Part shown: piece by piece, positions 10,509 through 20,698 of the stretch
How positions within the stretch are numbered: position 1 is the first letter of the stretch
Layout of the letters: the number at the start of each line of letters is the position of its first letter
Origin: Amyloporia xantha
Taxonomy: Eukaryota; Basidiomycota; Agaricomycetes; Polyporales; Adustoporiaceae
DNA length: 64,000 bases
Direction: 5' to 3'
Assembly (NCBI GenBank): GCA_036971615.1
Contig: JAYKKR010000002.1
Coordinates: 2,356,001 to 2,420,000, forward strand
The notes under the pieces: model-generated
What the model was told of the DNA's origin: nothing
What the model saw: the letters and a program-made list of their open reading frames with translations, nothing else
Database searches by the model: none
Made by a program: the position numbers and the translations under genes

Positions 10509-10709
10509 CATCAGGAAATGTCAAATTTGCCTTAATGTACTTATATTGCACTTATCTGTCTTAATAAGAGAATTAAGTGCATTAAGACAAAATTAATACG
10601 ATCCCTTCACTTTGAAATGGTCTTAAACCAGTCTTAAATGTCTTAAATGGGACAAAAAGTCGAAAAAAGTGTGATTAAGTGGATAAGTCAAATTTGACAT
10701 TTGCTGATG
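10509..10709. mobile_element. Second MITE-like element, 201 bp
   Basis: Positions 10509-10529 and 10689-10709 form a 21-bp terminal inverted repeat with one mismatch (core AAATGTCAAATTTG). The interior is AT-rich, non-coding and full of CTTAA / TTAAG motifs. Both this element and the one at 2681 end in (G)CATCAG / CTGATG, hinting at one superfamily although the interiors differ. It may lie inside or beside the copia-1 LTR; no clear target duplication was found. Confidence 0.5.
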
Positions 10710-10966
10710 TGGACTCCTTACATCTATAGCTATCTTTCTGTCTATTCACTTTATTCCTATCTCCTTCTGAACCTATGATAGAATCCATTCTTTACCTACA
10801 CCCCTAGAGTAGTTGCCACTTCTGTGTTGATCGTTGTTTGTTCCCAAAGCGCACCACCTCAGAGTCCGTTGCATCCTGGCTTCCCCAGTTGCTCAACTCG
10901 GACTCTAGCTGTCTGTATACTTGAGCATCGATTGATCGAGCCCGCCTTTCGTCTGTGGCTCTGACA
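10710..10966 (+). repeat. Probable 5' LTR (3' part) of copia-1
   Basis: The boundary at 10966 (...CTGACA) is set by the primer-binding site that follows immediately. The upstream limit is unknown because the 3' LTR has been lost to rearrangement at 15679, so there is no second copy to compare. Confidence 0.45.
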
Positions 10967-10979
10967 GGTTATGAGCCCC
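10967..10979 (+). other. Primer-binding site of copia-1 (initiator tRNA-Met anticodon arm)
   Basis: GGTTATGAGCCCC is complementary to the anticodon stem-loop of initiator tRNA-Met (GGGCTCATAACC, anticodon CAT). Drosophila copia primes from the same tRNA region. Copia-2 has the same motif at 44644-44656. Confidence 0.75.
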
Positions 10980-11149
10980 GCGCTCTGACCGCTTCGTCGT
11001 CAATCTTCTCTGCTTGCTACAGCTTCTGGATCGAGCTCTACTTCAATATCTGGCTACTACACTGTCTCTACAATCCCTACACTCCTTCTACAACACTCTG
11101 ATCTTTCCTGATCTTCTCTGATCTCTGCTGATCGTCGTCTCTGCCTGCC
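10980..11149 (+). other. Untranslated leader of copia-1
   Basis: About 170 bp between the primer-binding site and the gag ATG, pyrimidine-rich with many CTCTGATC-like units. Nothing else is recognised. Confidence 0.5.
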
Positions 11150-11536
11150 ATGTCATCCATCGACTCTCATCCGCGCTTCAAGCCGCTTTCGAACGGCAAT
11201 TATCCGCAGTGGAGGGGGGAGATGCGTGCATATCTGATGAAGAAGGGCTACTGGAGGCTTGTGAGTGGTGTGGAGAGTCGTCCGCCTGTGGAGGAGGACA
11301 TAGAGCGCAGGGAATGGGACAAGATAGAGTCCAAGGCTGCTGGTGAGATCTTCCTGAACGTCTCACCGGACCAGCGCATCCATTTCAGTGGGTTTGAGGA
11401 GGATCCTGTGCGTATGTGGAGCGCATTGGAGGCTGCCCACGTCGTTCGTCGTCCGGGTGCACGCTTCAACGCATACAAATCCCTCTTGACGATCTCCAAG
11501 GACGAGGGGGAGTCTTTGCAGTCTCTCACGAACCGC
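11150..11536 (+). pseudogene. gag: copia-1 gag, 5' portion
   Basis: 129 codons beginning MSSIDSHPRFKPLSNGNY and matching the N-terminal part of Ty1/copia Gag (the LxGxNYxxWR-type opening, here LSNGNYPQWRGEM). It is cut at 11536 by the insertion at 11537-12620. Removing that insertion and one copy of CCGC brings the frame back in register with 12625, so the gag was intact when the insertion landed. Confidence 0.85.
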
Positions 11537-12620
11537 TGATACGACCTACGAAACCCTAACCCCTAACCTGGGTGCGACCTAAAGGGACTAGAGAGACGAA
11601 TTATAGTCTTAGTGAGAGAGGAGTTAGCAGCAAGGTGTCCCGCGGTTCGAGTGAACACGAGAAACGCCTTCGAAGAGGTTACGAACGCTAGGGAAAACTT
11701 ACGACGTAGCTCGACACGTCGTCGAAGCTACTCGAGGGCTGTGGGTAGTTAGCGGGGATCGGTAGAGACAATCGAAGCTCGATAGAGCTCTTCTATGTAT
11801 CGTAGAAGGAATAGAAATGCTTCGAGAGGGAGGACTTAGCTAGAACGCGGTTCAAGGTGCAACGCAGTTCTTCGATAGTAATCGAAGGCGATCGTAGGAT
11901 CAAAGGTTCGTCGAGACGGTATCGACGAACGGACGCAGTAGACGAGGTTTCGAAGTTACGCAGCGAAGACGAAGTAACGCAGTAGAAGACTTAGACGCAG
12001 GGCGAACTCGACTTATGAGCTCTGAACTCGAGGGGGAAAAGGAACTTGTATTTTGGAGAGAAGTACGACAGATTTTATACTACGAAACGGAACGCTACGA
12101 CTATCGAGAGTGGCACACTAGTACGAGTGGCTTTGCATTGTCCTACACGAGTCCGCCTCACCGAGTGGCACGTATCGAGGTCATCGGTAGAGTGACGTCA
12201 TGCCGAACGCGGAGATGAAGAGAAACATACGAGACACCTCGGACCGATATCCGACTTCGAAGGCACGCCGCGAGGCTCGATACCTAAACTGGAAAGACCG
12301 GATGCGTCGGTGTGGCACGAAGCGATGCATGCGCTGTACGAGCGGCGTCGAGTGGCACCATTGTCCGCCGGATGCGGGAGATGGTCCTGGATCTAAGGGT
12401 GAGACATCGGAACGACCGCGCCGAGCTTCGAGCAAGCGTAGAGAACGGCCGAAGACATCGAAGAGCGTCGAGGGGTACTGAGCCGTCGGGGATAACGTGC
12501 GTAGCATCGATGGACGTCGAAGGCGAAATCGAAGGGTTGAGTGACTGAGCCGAAGTGCCGTGCGGGAGGCGATTGCCGAAAAGAGCTGTATCGGGGCCCA
12601 GAGGGGCTTGGCGCCTATCA
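11537..12620. mobile_element. 1,084-bp TG...CA insertion inside copia-1 gag (solo LTR or non-autonomous element)
   Basis: The insert begins TGATA and ends TATCA (inverted ends) and is flanked by CCGC at 11533-11536 and 12621-12624. TG...CA ends with a 4-bp duplication suggest a solo LTR or a small non-autonomous LTR element. No ORF over about 95 codons looks real. Near its start it has a telomere-like stretch (CCCTAACCCCTAACC, about 11562), and much of the rest is CGAAG/CGTAG-rich. No second copy of this sequence is present in the window. Confidence 0.65.
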
Positions 12621-12624
12621 CCGC

Positions 12625-13884
12625 ATCGAGGAGACTATGCTCACTTGCCAGAACCTCCGTCCTCCCTCCTTCTCTCTTGCTGACTTGGACAATGAGCTCC
12701 AAGCCATGGCAATGATTCGTGCGCTTCCGCGCGAGCAGTATGCGAGCTTTACCTCTGCTCTCATCATGATGCTCCCAGAGAAGCTCGACAAGTCCAAGGT
12801 CATCGAAGCGTTCCAAACGGAGGAGCTCAATCGCATGGCACGTCCCTCTCTTACCCTTCCTTCCTCTTCATCGTCCTCCGTCGCTCTCGCTGCTACGTCG
12901 TCCCCTTCGACTTCGATCTCTTCAGCCAGCGCGAACACTGCATCTGCGGATGCTACCTGCGACTTCTGCGGTCGCAAGGGTCACACCCAGAGTGTTTGCT
13001 TCAAGTTTGCGAAGGCCAAGGAGAAGGCTCGTCAACCGCGCAAGCGTCCGGACCAGGCGAATGCTACAGAGTCAGCTGGCAATGCAAGTCTTCGTTCTGT
13101 CGATCCCTCCGATCCTCTTTCGCCTCTTCAGACCGACGCTAACATGGATTGGAACGCAGACTCAGGTGCTACAGCTCACATGACTCCTCATCGACACTGG
13201 CTTCGCGACTACTCCCCGCATCGTGTCGCTATACGCCTCGCAGACAATCAGGTTGTCTATTCTGCTGGGGTTGGAACTGTGGTCTTTTCGCCGATTGTGG
13301 GAGGTAGGGTGGTCAAGAACGTCGAGTTTACCCGTGTTCTACATGTCCCTGCCCTTCGTAACAATCTTCTGTCTGTCCTTTTCCTAACACGACGTTGCCA
13401 ATTCACTGTGCGCATTGGACGTGAAAGGATGGACTTCTCAAAGGGAGGTCGAACGCTCTTCTGCGCCCGCATCGACGACTCGAACACTGCACTTTTAGCC
13501 GGTCATACTGTCGCTCTTACAGAGTATGCAAAGCTGAGCTCCACTCTTCCTCTCGATCTTTCGCTCTGGCATCGTCGTCTCGCACATCGTCACATCGACG
13601 GAGTGAAGCGTTTGCTGTCTCAGGATCTTGTCACTGGTCTGACACTCGACTCTAAGGCTCCCTCAGACCCTGTCTGCGAGCCCTGTCTTGCTGGGAAGAT
13701 GCATGCTAATCCTTTCCCTCCGTCATCTCATCGTGCCAGCAAACCGCTCAAACTCGTTCACTCTGACGTTCATGGTCCCCTGCCTGTCCAAACCCACTCT
13801 GGCTATCGCTACTGGGTTACATTCATCGACGACTTCTCCCTTCCGCACTGTCTACTTAATGAAGACAAAGGATCAGGTCTTTGA
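12625..13884 (+). pseudogene. pol: copia-1 gag 3' part, protease and integrase N-terminus
   Basis: Continues gag from IEETM. It contains a CCHC zinc knuckle (CDFCGRKGHTQSVC, about 12958), an aspartic protease (DSGAT, about 13159), a pre-integrase HHCC region (about 13560-13690) and the first catalytic Asp of integrase (HSDVHG, about 13759). The frame fails at about 13843-13850, just after FIDDFS; conserved sequence resumes one frame over. The stop at 13884 is therefore an artefact of a small indel. Confidence 0.88.
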
Positions 13885-15679
13885 AATGTTCAGACATTAC
13901 AAGGCGTGGGCGGAGAATCAGACGGACTGCAGGATCAAAGCGTTGCGAGACGACAAGGGAGGTGAATACATGTCCACTGCCTTCCTTTCCTTCACCACAG
14001 AGCATGGCATCGAGCGACAACACTCCACGCGCAATCGACCGCAGCAGAACGGTGTTGCGGAGCGCACCAATCGAATTCTAGGCGATGGTATCAGTTCTAT
14101 GCTTTCTGAGTCCGGTCTTCCTCCCTCTTTCTGGGGAGAGGCTTTGTCTACTCTCGTGCATGTTCTGAACCGCTGTGCCTCCTCCGTGCTACCAGACGCT
14201 ACGCCCTTTGAGATGTGGTACAAGCGCAAGCCGGACGTTAGCCATCTCCGCGTTTGGGGATGCACTGCCTATGTCCACGTCCAGAAGGATAAGCGGACAA
14301 GTCTTGGCGCCCATATGGAGAAGTGCGTCTTCATTGGTTATCCTGATGGTGTTAAAGGTTGGAGATTCTACAATCCTACGACAAAGCAGATCATTCTTTC
14401 AGAGCGCGCTGATTTCGATGAGCGCTACTTTCCTGGTCTGAAGCAATCGACAGCTCCTCTTGCTTCTCCTCCTACTTCTAACTCTGCTCCTCCACCTCCA
14501 CCACCACCTCCTGACGCTGCTCCGCCGCCTCCACCACCCTCTCCTCCTCCTGCACCTGCTCCTCTGCCGGTCGCTGATCCTGTGCCTGTGCCCGCTGTTG
14601 CGCCTGCGCCACCTCTTGAGGGGGAGTTACCAGATCCTCCTGCTCCTCCAGAGCTGGATCCTATCCAAGATGTGCCTGCAGACGCTCCTCTAGCTCCTCC
14701 AGTCCCAGAACTTCCTGTCGACAATCGTCCCATCGCTCTTCGACGTGAGCGTCGAGCGAAGCGTCCAGTGCAAGATTGGTCTGTTCCATGGCATCCGTAT
14801 TCCCGTCCTGCTACTCGTTCACGTGCTCCTGCTCCTGTTCCCCCTCCTCCACCTCCGCCGTTGCCTCCGCCTCCACCGCCTCCTGCTGTTCCACTGTCGC
14901 CTCCTTCTCCAGTCGATGCTGAGTGGAGAGAACCTCCTCCCGCTCTTCCAGACAGCGATGATGATGATCTCCCAGCACTCGCAGAGGATTTTGAGGACGA
15001 CGACAGCGATGACGAGGATGCCGAAGAGGCTGCCCACTATGCAGAGTCTGAGCCTGCAACTTATGCGGAAGCCATGAGACGCCCAGACGCAGACAAGTGG
15101 CGCGCTGCTATTCAGGAGGAATACGATGCACAGATTGAGAATGGCACTTGGGAAGTCGTCGATCTACCTCCTGACCGCAAGGCTATTGGCTGTAAGTGGG
15201 TCTTTAAGATCAAGCGCAATGCGGACAGCTCCATCGAACGCTACAAGGCTAGACTTGTTGCCCAAGGCTTTTCTCAGCGCCATGGCTACGATTTCGTCGA
15301 AACCTTCGCTCCCACCATTCGCATGGCCAGCATTCGAGCCATTCTTGCCACTGCTGCCATCAAGGACCTCCACATACGCTCCATCGACATCTCCCATGCT
15401 TTCCTGAATGGTGAGATGGATGCAGATGTCTACATGCGTCAACCGGAGGGCTTTCAGAATGGTAACAAGCGAGTTGCTTTACATCTGCGCAAGCCTATCT
15501 ACGGGCTAAAGCAAGCTGGTCGACGCTGGAACAAGAAGCTGCATGCTACGCTGGTCAAGATGGGTTTCAAGCGCATTTCCTCAGATGCTGGAGTGTACGT
15601 ATACGAGCGTGATAACATTCGCATCATTGTCCCTATCTATGTCGATGATATCACTGCTGTTTCCTCCTCCCAGTCTGCG
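13850..15679 (+). pseudogene. pol: copia-1 integrase core and reverse transcriptase, truncated
   Basis: After the frameshift: rest of the integrase core (DDKGGEY near 13948, PQQNGVAERTNR near 14038), a long Pro/Ala/Asp-rich linker (about 14440-15060), then Ty1/copia reverse transcriptase (KARLVAQGF, IYGLKQAGR) up to the YVDD active site (about 15639). The element stops about 13 codons after YVDD, where sequence switches to inverted gypsy-2 integrase. The rest of RT, RNase H and the 3' LTR are missing. The ORF runs on to 15829, but those last codons are gypsy-2 antisense. Confidence 0.9.
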
Positions 15680-16940
15680 TCGGTGGTGATAACCTGCCAA
15701 GGGCGTTCCGGAATCTCATTTGGTTTGAGCGGCCCTTGCGGTTTAGCGGGGAATGTCTTGGTACGGTTGCACGTGTCGCAGGTGCTTACGTACTCGTTGA
15801 TGAACTTGGACATTCCTGGCCACCAATAGTTTCGCGATACCAACTCGAGGGTCTTGGCTCGACCAGGGTGACCGGCTGCAGGTGCGTCGTGGTGGATTTT
15901 GACAATATCCCGCCGAAGCTCTGCATTTTTTGGGACGTAAACGCACCCTCGAAACAGCAGAAGCCCTTGCTCGGCATTCCACTCGGTGAAGTCGCGCTGC
16001 AGCCGGGGCGGGCCTAGATTCTGAATCTTTTCCAGGGCGTCCGCCACCTCCCGGTCCTTGTCCGAACATTCTCGAATCCGCTTTAGCAGCGATCGATCTG
16101 CCACCACTGCTGCATGCCCACGCTGCGTGGAGGAAATGCGGAACTGTTCCGGCTTCAGGACAATCTGATCCACGTTGTCATCGTCATCTCCAACCTGGAG
16201 GTCCGGGCGACGAGACAAGGCGTCAGCCTTTCCGTTCGACTTGCCCGACTTGTGAGTGATAGTGAAATCGAAGCGGGACAGATACAGAGCCCATCTCGCT
16301 TGTCGTCGTGTGAGATGCTGAGCTGTGCGCCAATACTCGAGGTTCTTATGATCCGAAAGGATCTCGAACGTGTTAGGACAACCCTCGAGGTAGTGACGCC
16401 AGTCCTCCAAGGCTTCGATTATCGCTAACATCTCCTTGTCGTAGATCTCGTAATTACGCTGGGCAGAATCCATACCCCGAGATCGGTAAGCCACCGGATG
16501 CCACTTGCCATCCTCCTGCTTTTGCGAAAGTACGCCACCGGTTGCGTACCCAGAGGCATCCACCTCGAGCCGCGTTTCCCGGTCTTGGTCATACAGTGCT
16601 AAAACAGGTGTGGTGCTAAAGCAGCGTTTCAGCTCCTCGAACGCAGACTGCTCTTCCTCACCCCACTGCCAGGGTACGTTCCCAGTTAGACGATCAAGGG
16701 GTTGCGTGATCTTTGCAAAATCCTTGATGAAGCGACGATAGAAGTTGGCGAACCCTCGGAACTTTTGGATGTCTTTAACATTCCGAGGGGCGGGCCACTC
16801 CATGACTCCGCGGATCTTTGCAGGATCCATCGCTACTTCACCATTCCCTACGATCATGCCTAAATAGTCTGTTTTAGGAACATCCCACTCGCATTTCTCC
16901 GGTTTCAGGAAGAGATCGTTTTCCTGAAGGCGACGTAATA
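15680..16940 (-). pseudogene. pol: gypsy-2 pol, 3' fragment: late RT, RNase H, integrase N-terminus
   Basis: A minus-strand fragment closely matching gypsy-1 segment 2, from RRLQENDLFL (just after YLDD in RT) through RNase H and the HHCC integrase domain to WQVITTD. The open frame is uninterrupted here and keeps the C tract that gypsy-1 has lost. At 16940 it is broken by the KDZ transposon; the upstream half resumes at 40738. At 15680 it is fused to copia-1, so its catalytic integrase, chromodomain and 3' LTR are deleted. Confidence 0.92.
16934..16940. repeat. 7-bp target-site duplication of the KDZ element, left
   Basis: CGTAATA, part of the gypsy-2 RT coding sequence, occurs again at 40731-40737 on the other side of the KDZ element. 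Confidence 0.85.
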
Positions 16941-17055
16941 GAGCCCATTCAGTCATTATAGCCTACTCTATAGGGAGAGATATGGGTGAAATTTTTATTA
17001 CTTAGTAAGGAGAGCGGACGTCGGCCGACGCCATCGCTATAGCCTGCAGTGCAGG
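16941..17055. repeat. Left terminal inverted repeat of KDZ-A, unique part
   Basis: Starts GAGCCCATTCAGTC. Its reverse complement occupies about 40616-40730, nearly perfect except for the outermost ~23 bp. The same left end, including the outer bases, appears at 62513 in a second KDZ insertion. Confidence 0.9.
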
Positions 17056-17662
17056 GTCGGCCGAGAGGGTATAATATAGCCTGTAGATACGGCGCGGCCG
17101 AGTGCGCCATATTTCCCTGGTATATTCTCGCCTTCAAGTAGCGTCGGCCGAGAGGGTATAATATAGCCTTTAGATACGGCGCGGCCGAGTGCGCCATATT
17201 TCCGTAGTATATTCTCGCCTTCAAGTAGCGTCGGCCGAGAGGGTATAATATAGCCTTTAGATACGGCGCGGCCGACTGCGCCATATTTCTGCGGTATATT
17301 CTCGCCTGCAAGTAGTGTCGGCCGAGGGCTATAATATAGCCTGTAGACACGGCGCGGCCGACTGCGCCATATTATCGTGGTATATTCTCGCCTTCAAGTA
17401 GCGTCGGCCGAGAGGGTATAATATAGCCTTTAGATACGGCGCGGCCGACTGCGCCATATTTCTGTGGTATATTCTCGCCTGCAAGTAGTGTCGGCCGAGG
17501 GCTATAATATAGCCTGTAGACACGGTGCGGCCGACTGCGCCATATTATCGTGGTATATTCTCGCCTGCAAGTAGTGTCGGCCGAGGGCTATAATATAGCC
17601 TTTAGACACGGCGCGGCCGAGTGCGCCATATTTCCGTGGTATATTATCGCCTTCAAGTAGTA
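17056..17662. repeat. Left subterminal tandem array, about seven 86-87 bp units
   Basis: The CGGCCGAG motif recurs at 17058, 17145, 17232, 17319, 17405, 17492 and 17578. Each unit holds a TATAATATAGCC box, an imperfect palindrome GGCGCGGCCGAGTGCGCC and TATATTCTCGCC. Units alternate between two variants (GAGAGGGTA or GAGGGCTA). Arrays like this next to the ends of large transposons often act as transposase-binding sites; that role is inferred. Confidence 0.85.
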
Positions 17663-19668
17663 TATTCCGCCCTATTGTTTCCTTTTCTACGCTTTAATTA
17701 TATGCATTTCAATAAATCTCATGCTGTATGTATAATAATAATAATGCCTCGCCATCCATTAGGCTTTGCAATCTGTCATTCATCACGACGTTTCGTGTGT
17801 GGTCAGGTCAGTGGTGTGACTACAATTCAAAGCGCAAGGACTGATTGGCCATTTCCGACGGCTCCATACACCCCACCCAAGACACGCGCAGAGACAGGGC
17901 CATCTTACATGTGTCCTTCAAAGGATCCAGCTGTGTGGACCCTTTGTGGGACACAGATCCAATGGCCATCTCAAGCGGCAGCATCGCGCTATATTCTACC
18001 GCTATACATATTTCATGTACGCTAAGGTCATTTGAACTGGATCTACCCACCTACCAGCATCTAATACATATTCTCGCCCAACCCAAGACACGCGCAGAGA
18101 CTGGGCCATCTGATATGTGTCCTTCAAAGGATCCAGCTGTCTGGACCCTCTGCGGGACACAGATCCAATGGCCATCTCCAGCGGCAGCATGCGCTATGGA
18201 ATCATGGCGCCACCATGTCCAGACGCGCTATGCAACCATGCGCCACGTACCTTGCCTGCCACATTGTGAGGCGTATGGCACGCAGGTGTTATGATGTGCT
18301 GGCGCTGTTGGACGGGGCCATTTCATCCTTGCTACCCTGGGTCACCCAGAGGAATCGAATCACCGTCCACGTTTTGAGAGTACCCCTGATGCTGATGGAC
18401 AATTCAGCTGCATCCGGAGTACTCATGGCGCGGAGGGCAACTCGATTCCACTGGTGAACGTAGAGAGCAAGGAGTTAATGGCTTTATCCAACAGCGCCTT
18501 GCATGAATCCCGCATCCATGCAGACCATAAATTTGAAACTCACGTTAGAGAGTCAGACTCCAGACAGGAAGACCTGACTTATGTTCCTCCGAGCCGCATA
18601 CCTGTGGCTCAGAAGGACATAAGTCAAATGGGCCTTGTCCGGCGGAAACGGGCGCCATCCGATGGCGAAGTGCATGCGCGCTGATGCTCGCTGTTGGGAG
18701 ATGGAGCTATCGCTCGCCAGACAGGGCGCCTTCCTCTGTGTCACTCGGAGCAGCATACCTGCGGCTCGGAGGGCCACAGATGGAAGTTGCGCTGTCCGGC
18801 AGCGATGAGCGCCATCCGATGGCGCCATGCATGGCGCGCTCATGCTCACCGTGAGATAGCGCTATGGCTCGCCAGACAGGGCGCCTTCATCTATGCTCTT
18901 CAGAGCCGCATACCTGTGGCTCCGAAGGTCATAGACGAAGCCGCCTCGTTAGCGGCTATATGCGCCATCCGATGGCGCCGTGCATGGCGCGCTCATGCTC
19001 ACTGTTGGGAGATGGCGCTATGGCTCGCCAGACAGGGCGCCTTCATCTATGCTCTTCAGAGCCGCATACCTGTGGCTCCGAAGGTCATAGATGAAGCCGC
19101 CTCGTTCAGCGGCAATATGCGCCATCCGATGGCGCCGTGCATGGCGCGCGCAGGCGAGGCACATGGTGCGCAGCCGGCGTGATGTGCTGGCGTTCTCGAC
19201 CTGCATGATTCTTCAATGCTACCCTGGATCAAAGCATCTGAATCGAATCGCCATCCAACCATTGTTGGATGGCCATCCGATTCAGCTGCTTGAATACCAA
19301 GGCCATTGAAGAATTGGCTGGCGCAGAAGGACGTCATGCATTTATGCACTCACCGCGCAGGCAGAGAAACGGATACATACGCCACCTGAAAACACCCACC
19401 TTTGACATGGCGCGATGTCCAAAGAGCATGATTTGCTGGCGTCCTCGAGCTCGGCCATTCGTCAATGCTACCCGAAGTTAAGCGTCTGAATCGCATCGCC
19501 ATCCACATGATTGGATGGTAATGTGATTCAGCCACTTAAATACAAGGTCCATTGAACAAATGGGAGACGCTGGGGACGTCATGCACTCGTGCTCATAAAG
19601 GCAGCGACAAGAAATACATACAGACGACGGCGAGATCCACCTACGACATGGCGCGCAGAGACCCGGTC
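17663..19668. other. KDZ subterminal non-coding region, copy 1
   Basis: No gene is supported. The region is built of repeats: a direct repeat of about 115 bp at 17875-17990 and 18079-18194; three tandem units of about 155 bp (GCCAGACAGGGCGCC at 18716, 18871 and 19027) with ATGGCGCC palindromes; and two diverged blocks (about 19195-19345 and 19440-19590) holding hairpins around CCATCCAA / TTGGATGG. Apparent ORFs on both strands simply cross these repeats. Confidence 0.6.
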
Positions 19669-20423
19669 TCACTCCTCATCTGGCAACAGCACCTCTTTGA
19701 AGGCGTCCAACATCCTTGTGAGGTCGCCGGCATCGCGATGGCGGCTCTCGGCGAAGCGGGTGACCAGGCGTTCGACGTCATCCAATCGATGGCTGACCGC
19801 TCTCATATCGCGGTAGTTGACTTGATAGGTGTCGCCGCGACGCTATGCGGCAATCGATGCAATTTATGTGAATGAATGTGTTGAAAAGGTGGGAGCGGGG
19901 TGGCGACTTACTCTGTCATGCAGTGGATACTTCCACCATGCTGGAAGGTGACTGGGAGGGTCGTCTGGCCAAGTCCACCACGCGGGCTCGGTTTCTGTGC
20001 GCAGCTTCTGTAGCTGCAAGGATGGCGGTGAGGCGAGCGGCGTGAACGGCTGTATCTCGAGGACGTGGATCCGTGGGACGGCCCCAAAGACGGTGGCGTC
20101 GCTGATCTTGCGGACGACGTCGGGGAGCTCGACGTCGGTGACGCCGACGAGGGCGAGGCGGCCAAGGCAGTCACGAAGGGCTTCCTGCTGAGCGTCAGAG
20201 CAGACACGTTGGGGAAGGCGAAGCTTACCATTTCCATGCGGAGGCCAATCTCCCACCGCGCCAAGGTGATGTCGAAGCCAGCCACCTTGTCTCTACCGGC
20301 GGCGACAGACATGATGGTCGCTAGCGCCTGCTCGCAGCGCCAGGCATAGTATGAGATCAGTCGGCGGTTGATAGCGATGAGGCTGGAGAGGGACTGTTCG
20401 CGATTCTTCAAGGCGAGAGCCAT
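19669..20423 (-). CDS. Unknown KDZ-associated gene, copy 1 (three exons)
   Basis: Starts MALALKNREQSL at 20423. Exon 1 ends at ATG followed by GTAAGC, intron 20188-20228 (41 nt), exon 2 begins CAG GAA GCC. A second intron starts at GTAAGT after ...PLHDR (about 19912) and ends at a TAG near 19840. The last exon ends at the stop 19669-19671 after LLPDEE. The predicted protein is about 190 residues, largely helical and charged; I recognise no domain. It is divergent from the transposase gene (about 275 bp apart). The second copy at 25285-26039 reads the same, so the gene is either conserved or very recently duplicated. Confidence 0.6.
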
Positions 20424-20698
20424 TGCGCCGTGGGGTGAATGGGTTAGTAGGCCAAGGCGAAATGCAAGGCGAATTTGAGGAGTCGATGGTGGATCGGGTG
20501 ATCGCCTCGAGGGAAGGTCATGGCGAAGATCCGTCGGAGATAAGCATCGGCCAAGTATCTGAAGGTGATCGCGTGGATATGATCCGTTGTTGATAAGGGA
20601 TCAGGAGGCAGGGGCGTGAGAGATTGCCATTCAGTATGAAAAGGAAGCTGTCATGGATCACAATAAGCCAATTGTCATCTGTCCGCAGTGATACGGCC

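Noticed and set aside
11555..11575. Interstitial telomere
   Set aside because: Only two or three CCCTAA-like units inside the TG...CA insertion; too short to be a telomere seed.
16949..17523. ORFs running through the terminal arrays (also at 40234-40749 and 62521-63265)
   Set aside because: They exist only because a repeat of 87 bp (29 codons) keeps an open frame; the same peptide repeats and the frames differ between arrays.
17056..17662. CRISPR-like array
   Set aside because: The 86-87 bp units are near-identical along their whole length with no unique spacers, lie in a eukaryotic transposon and mirror the other end of the element.
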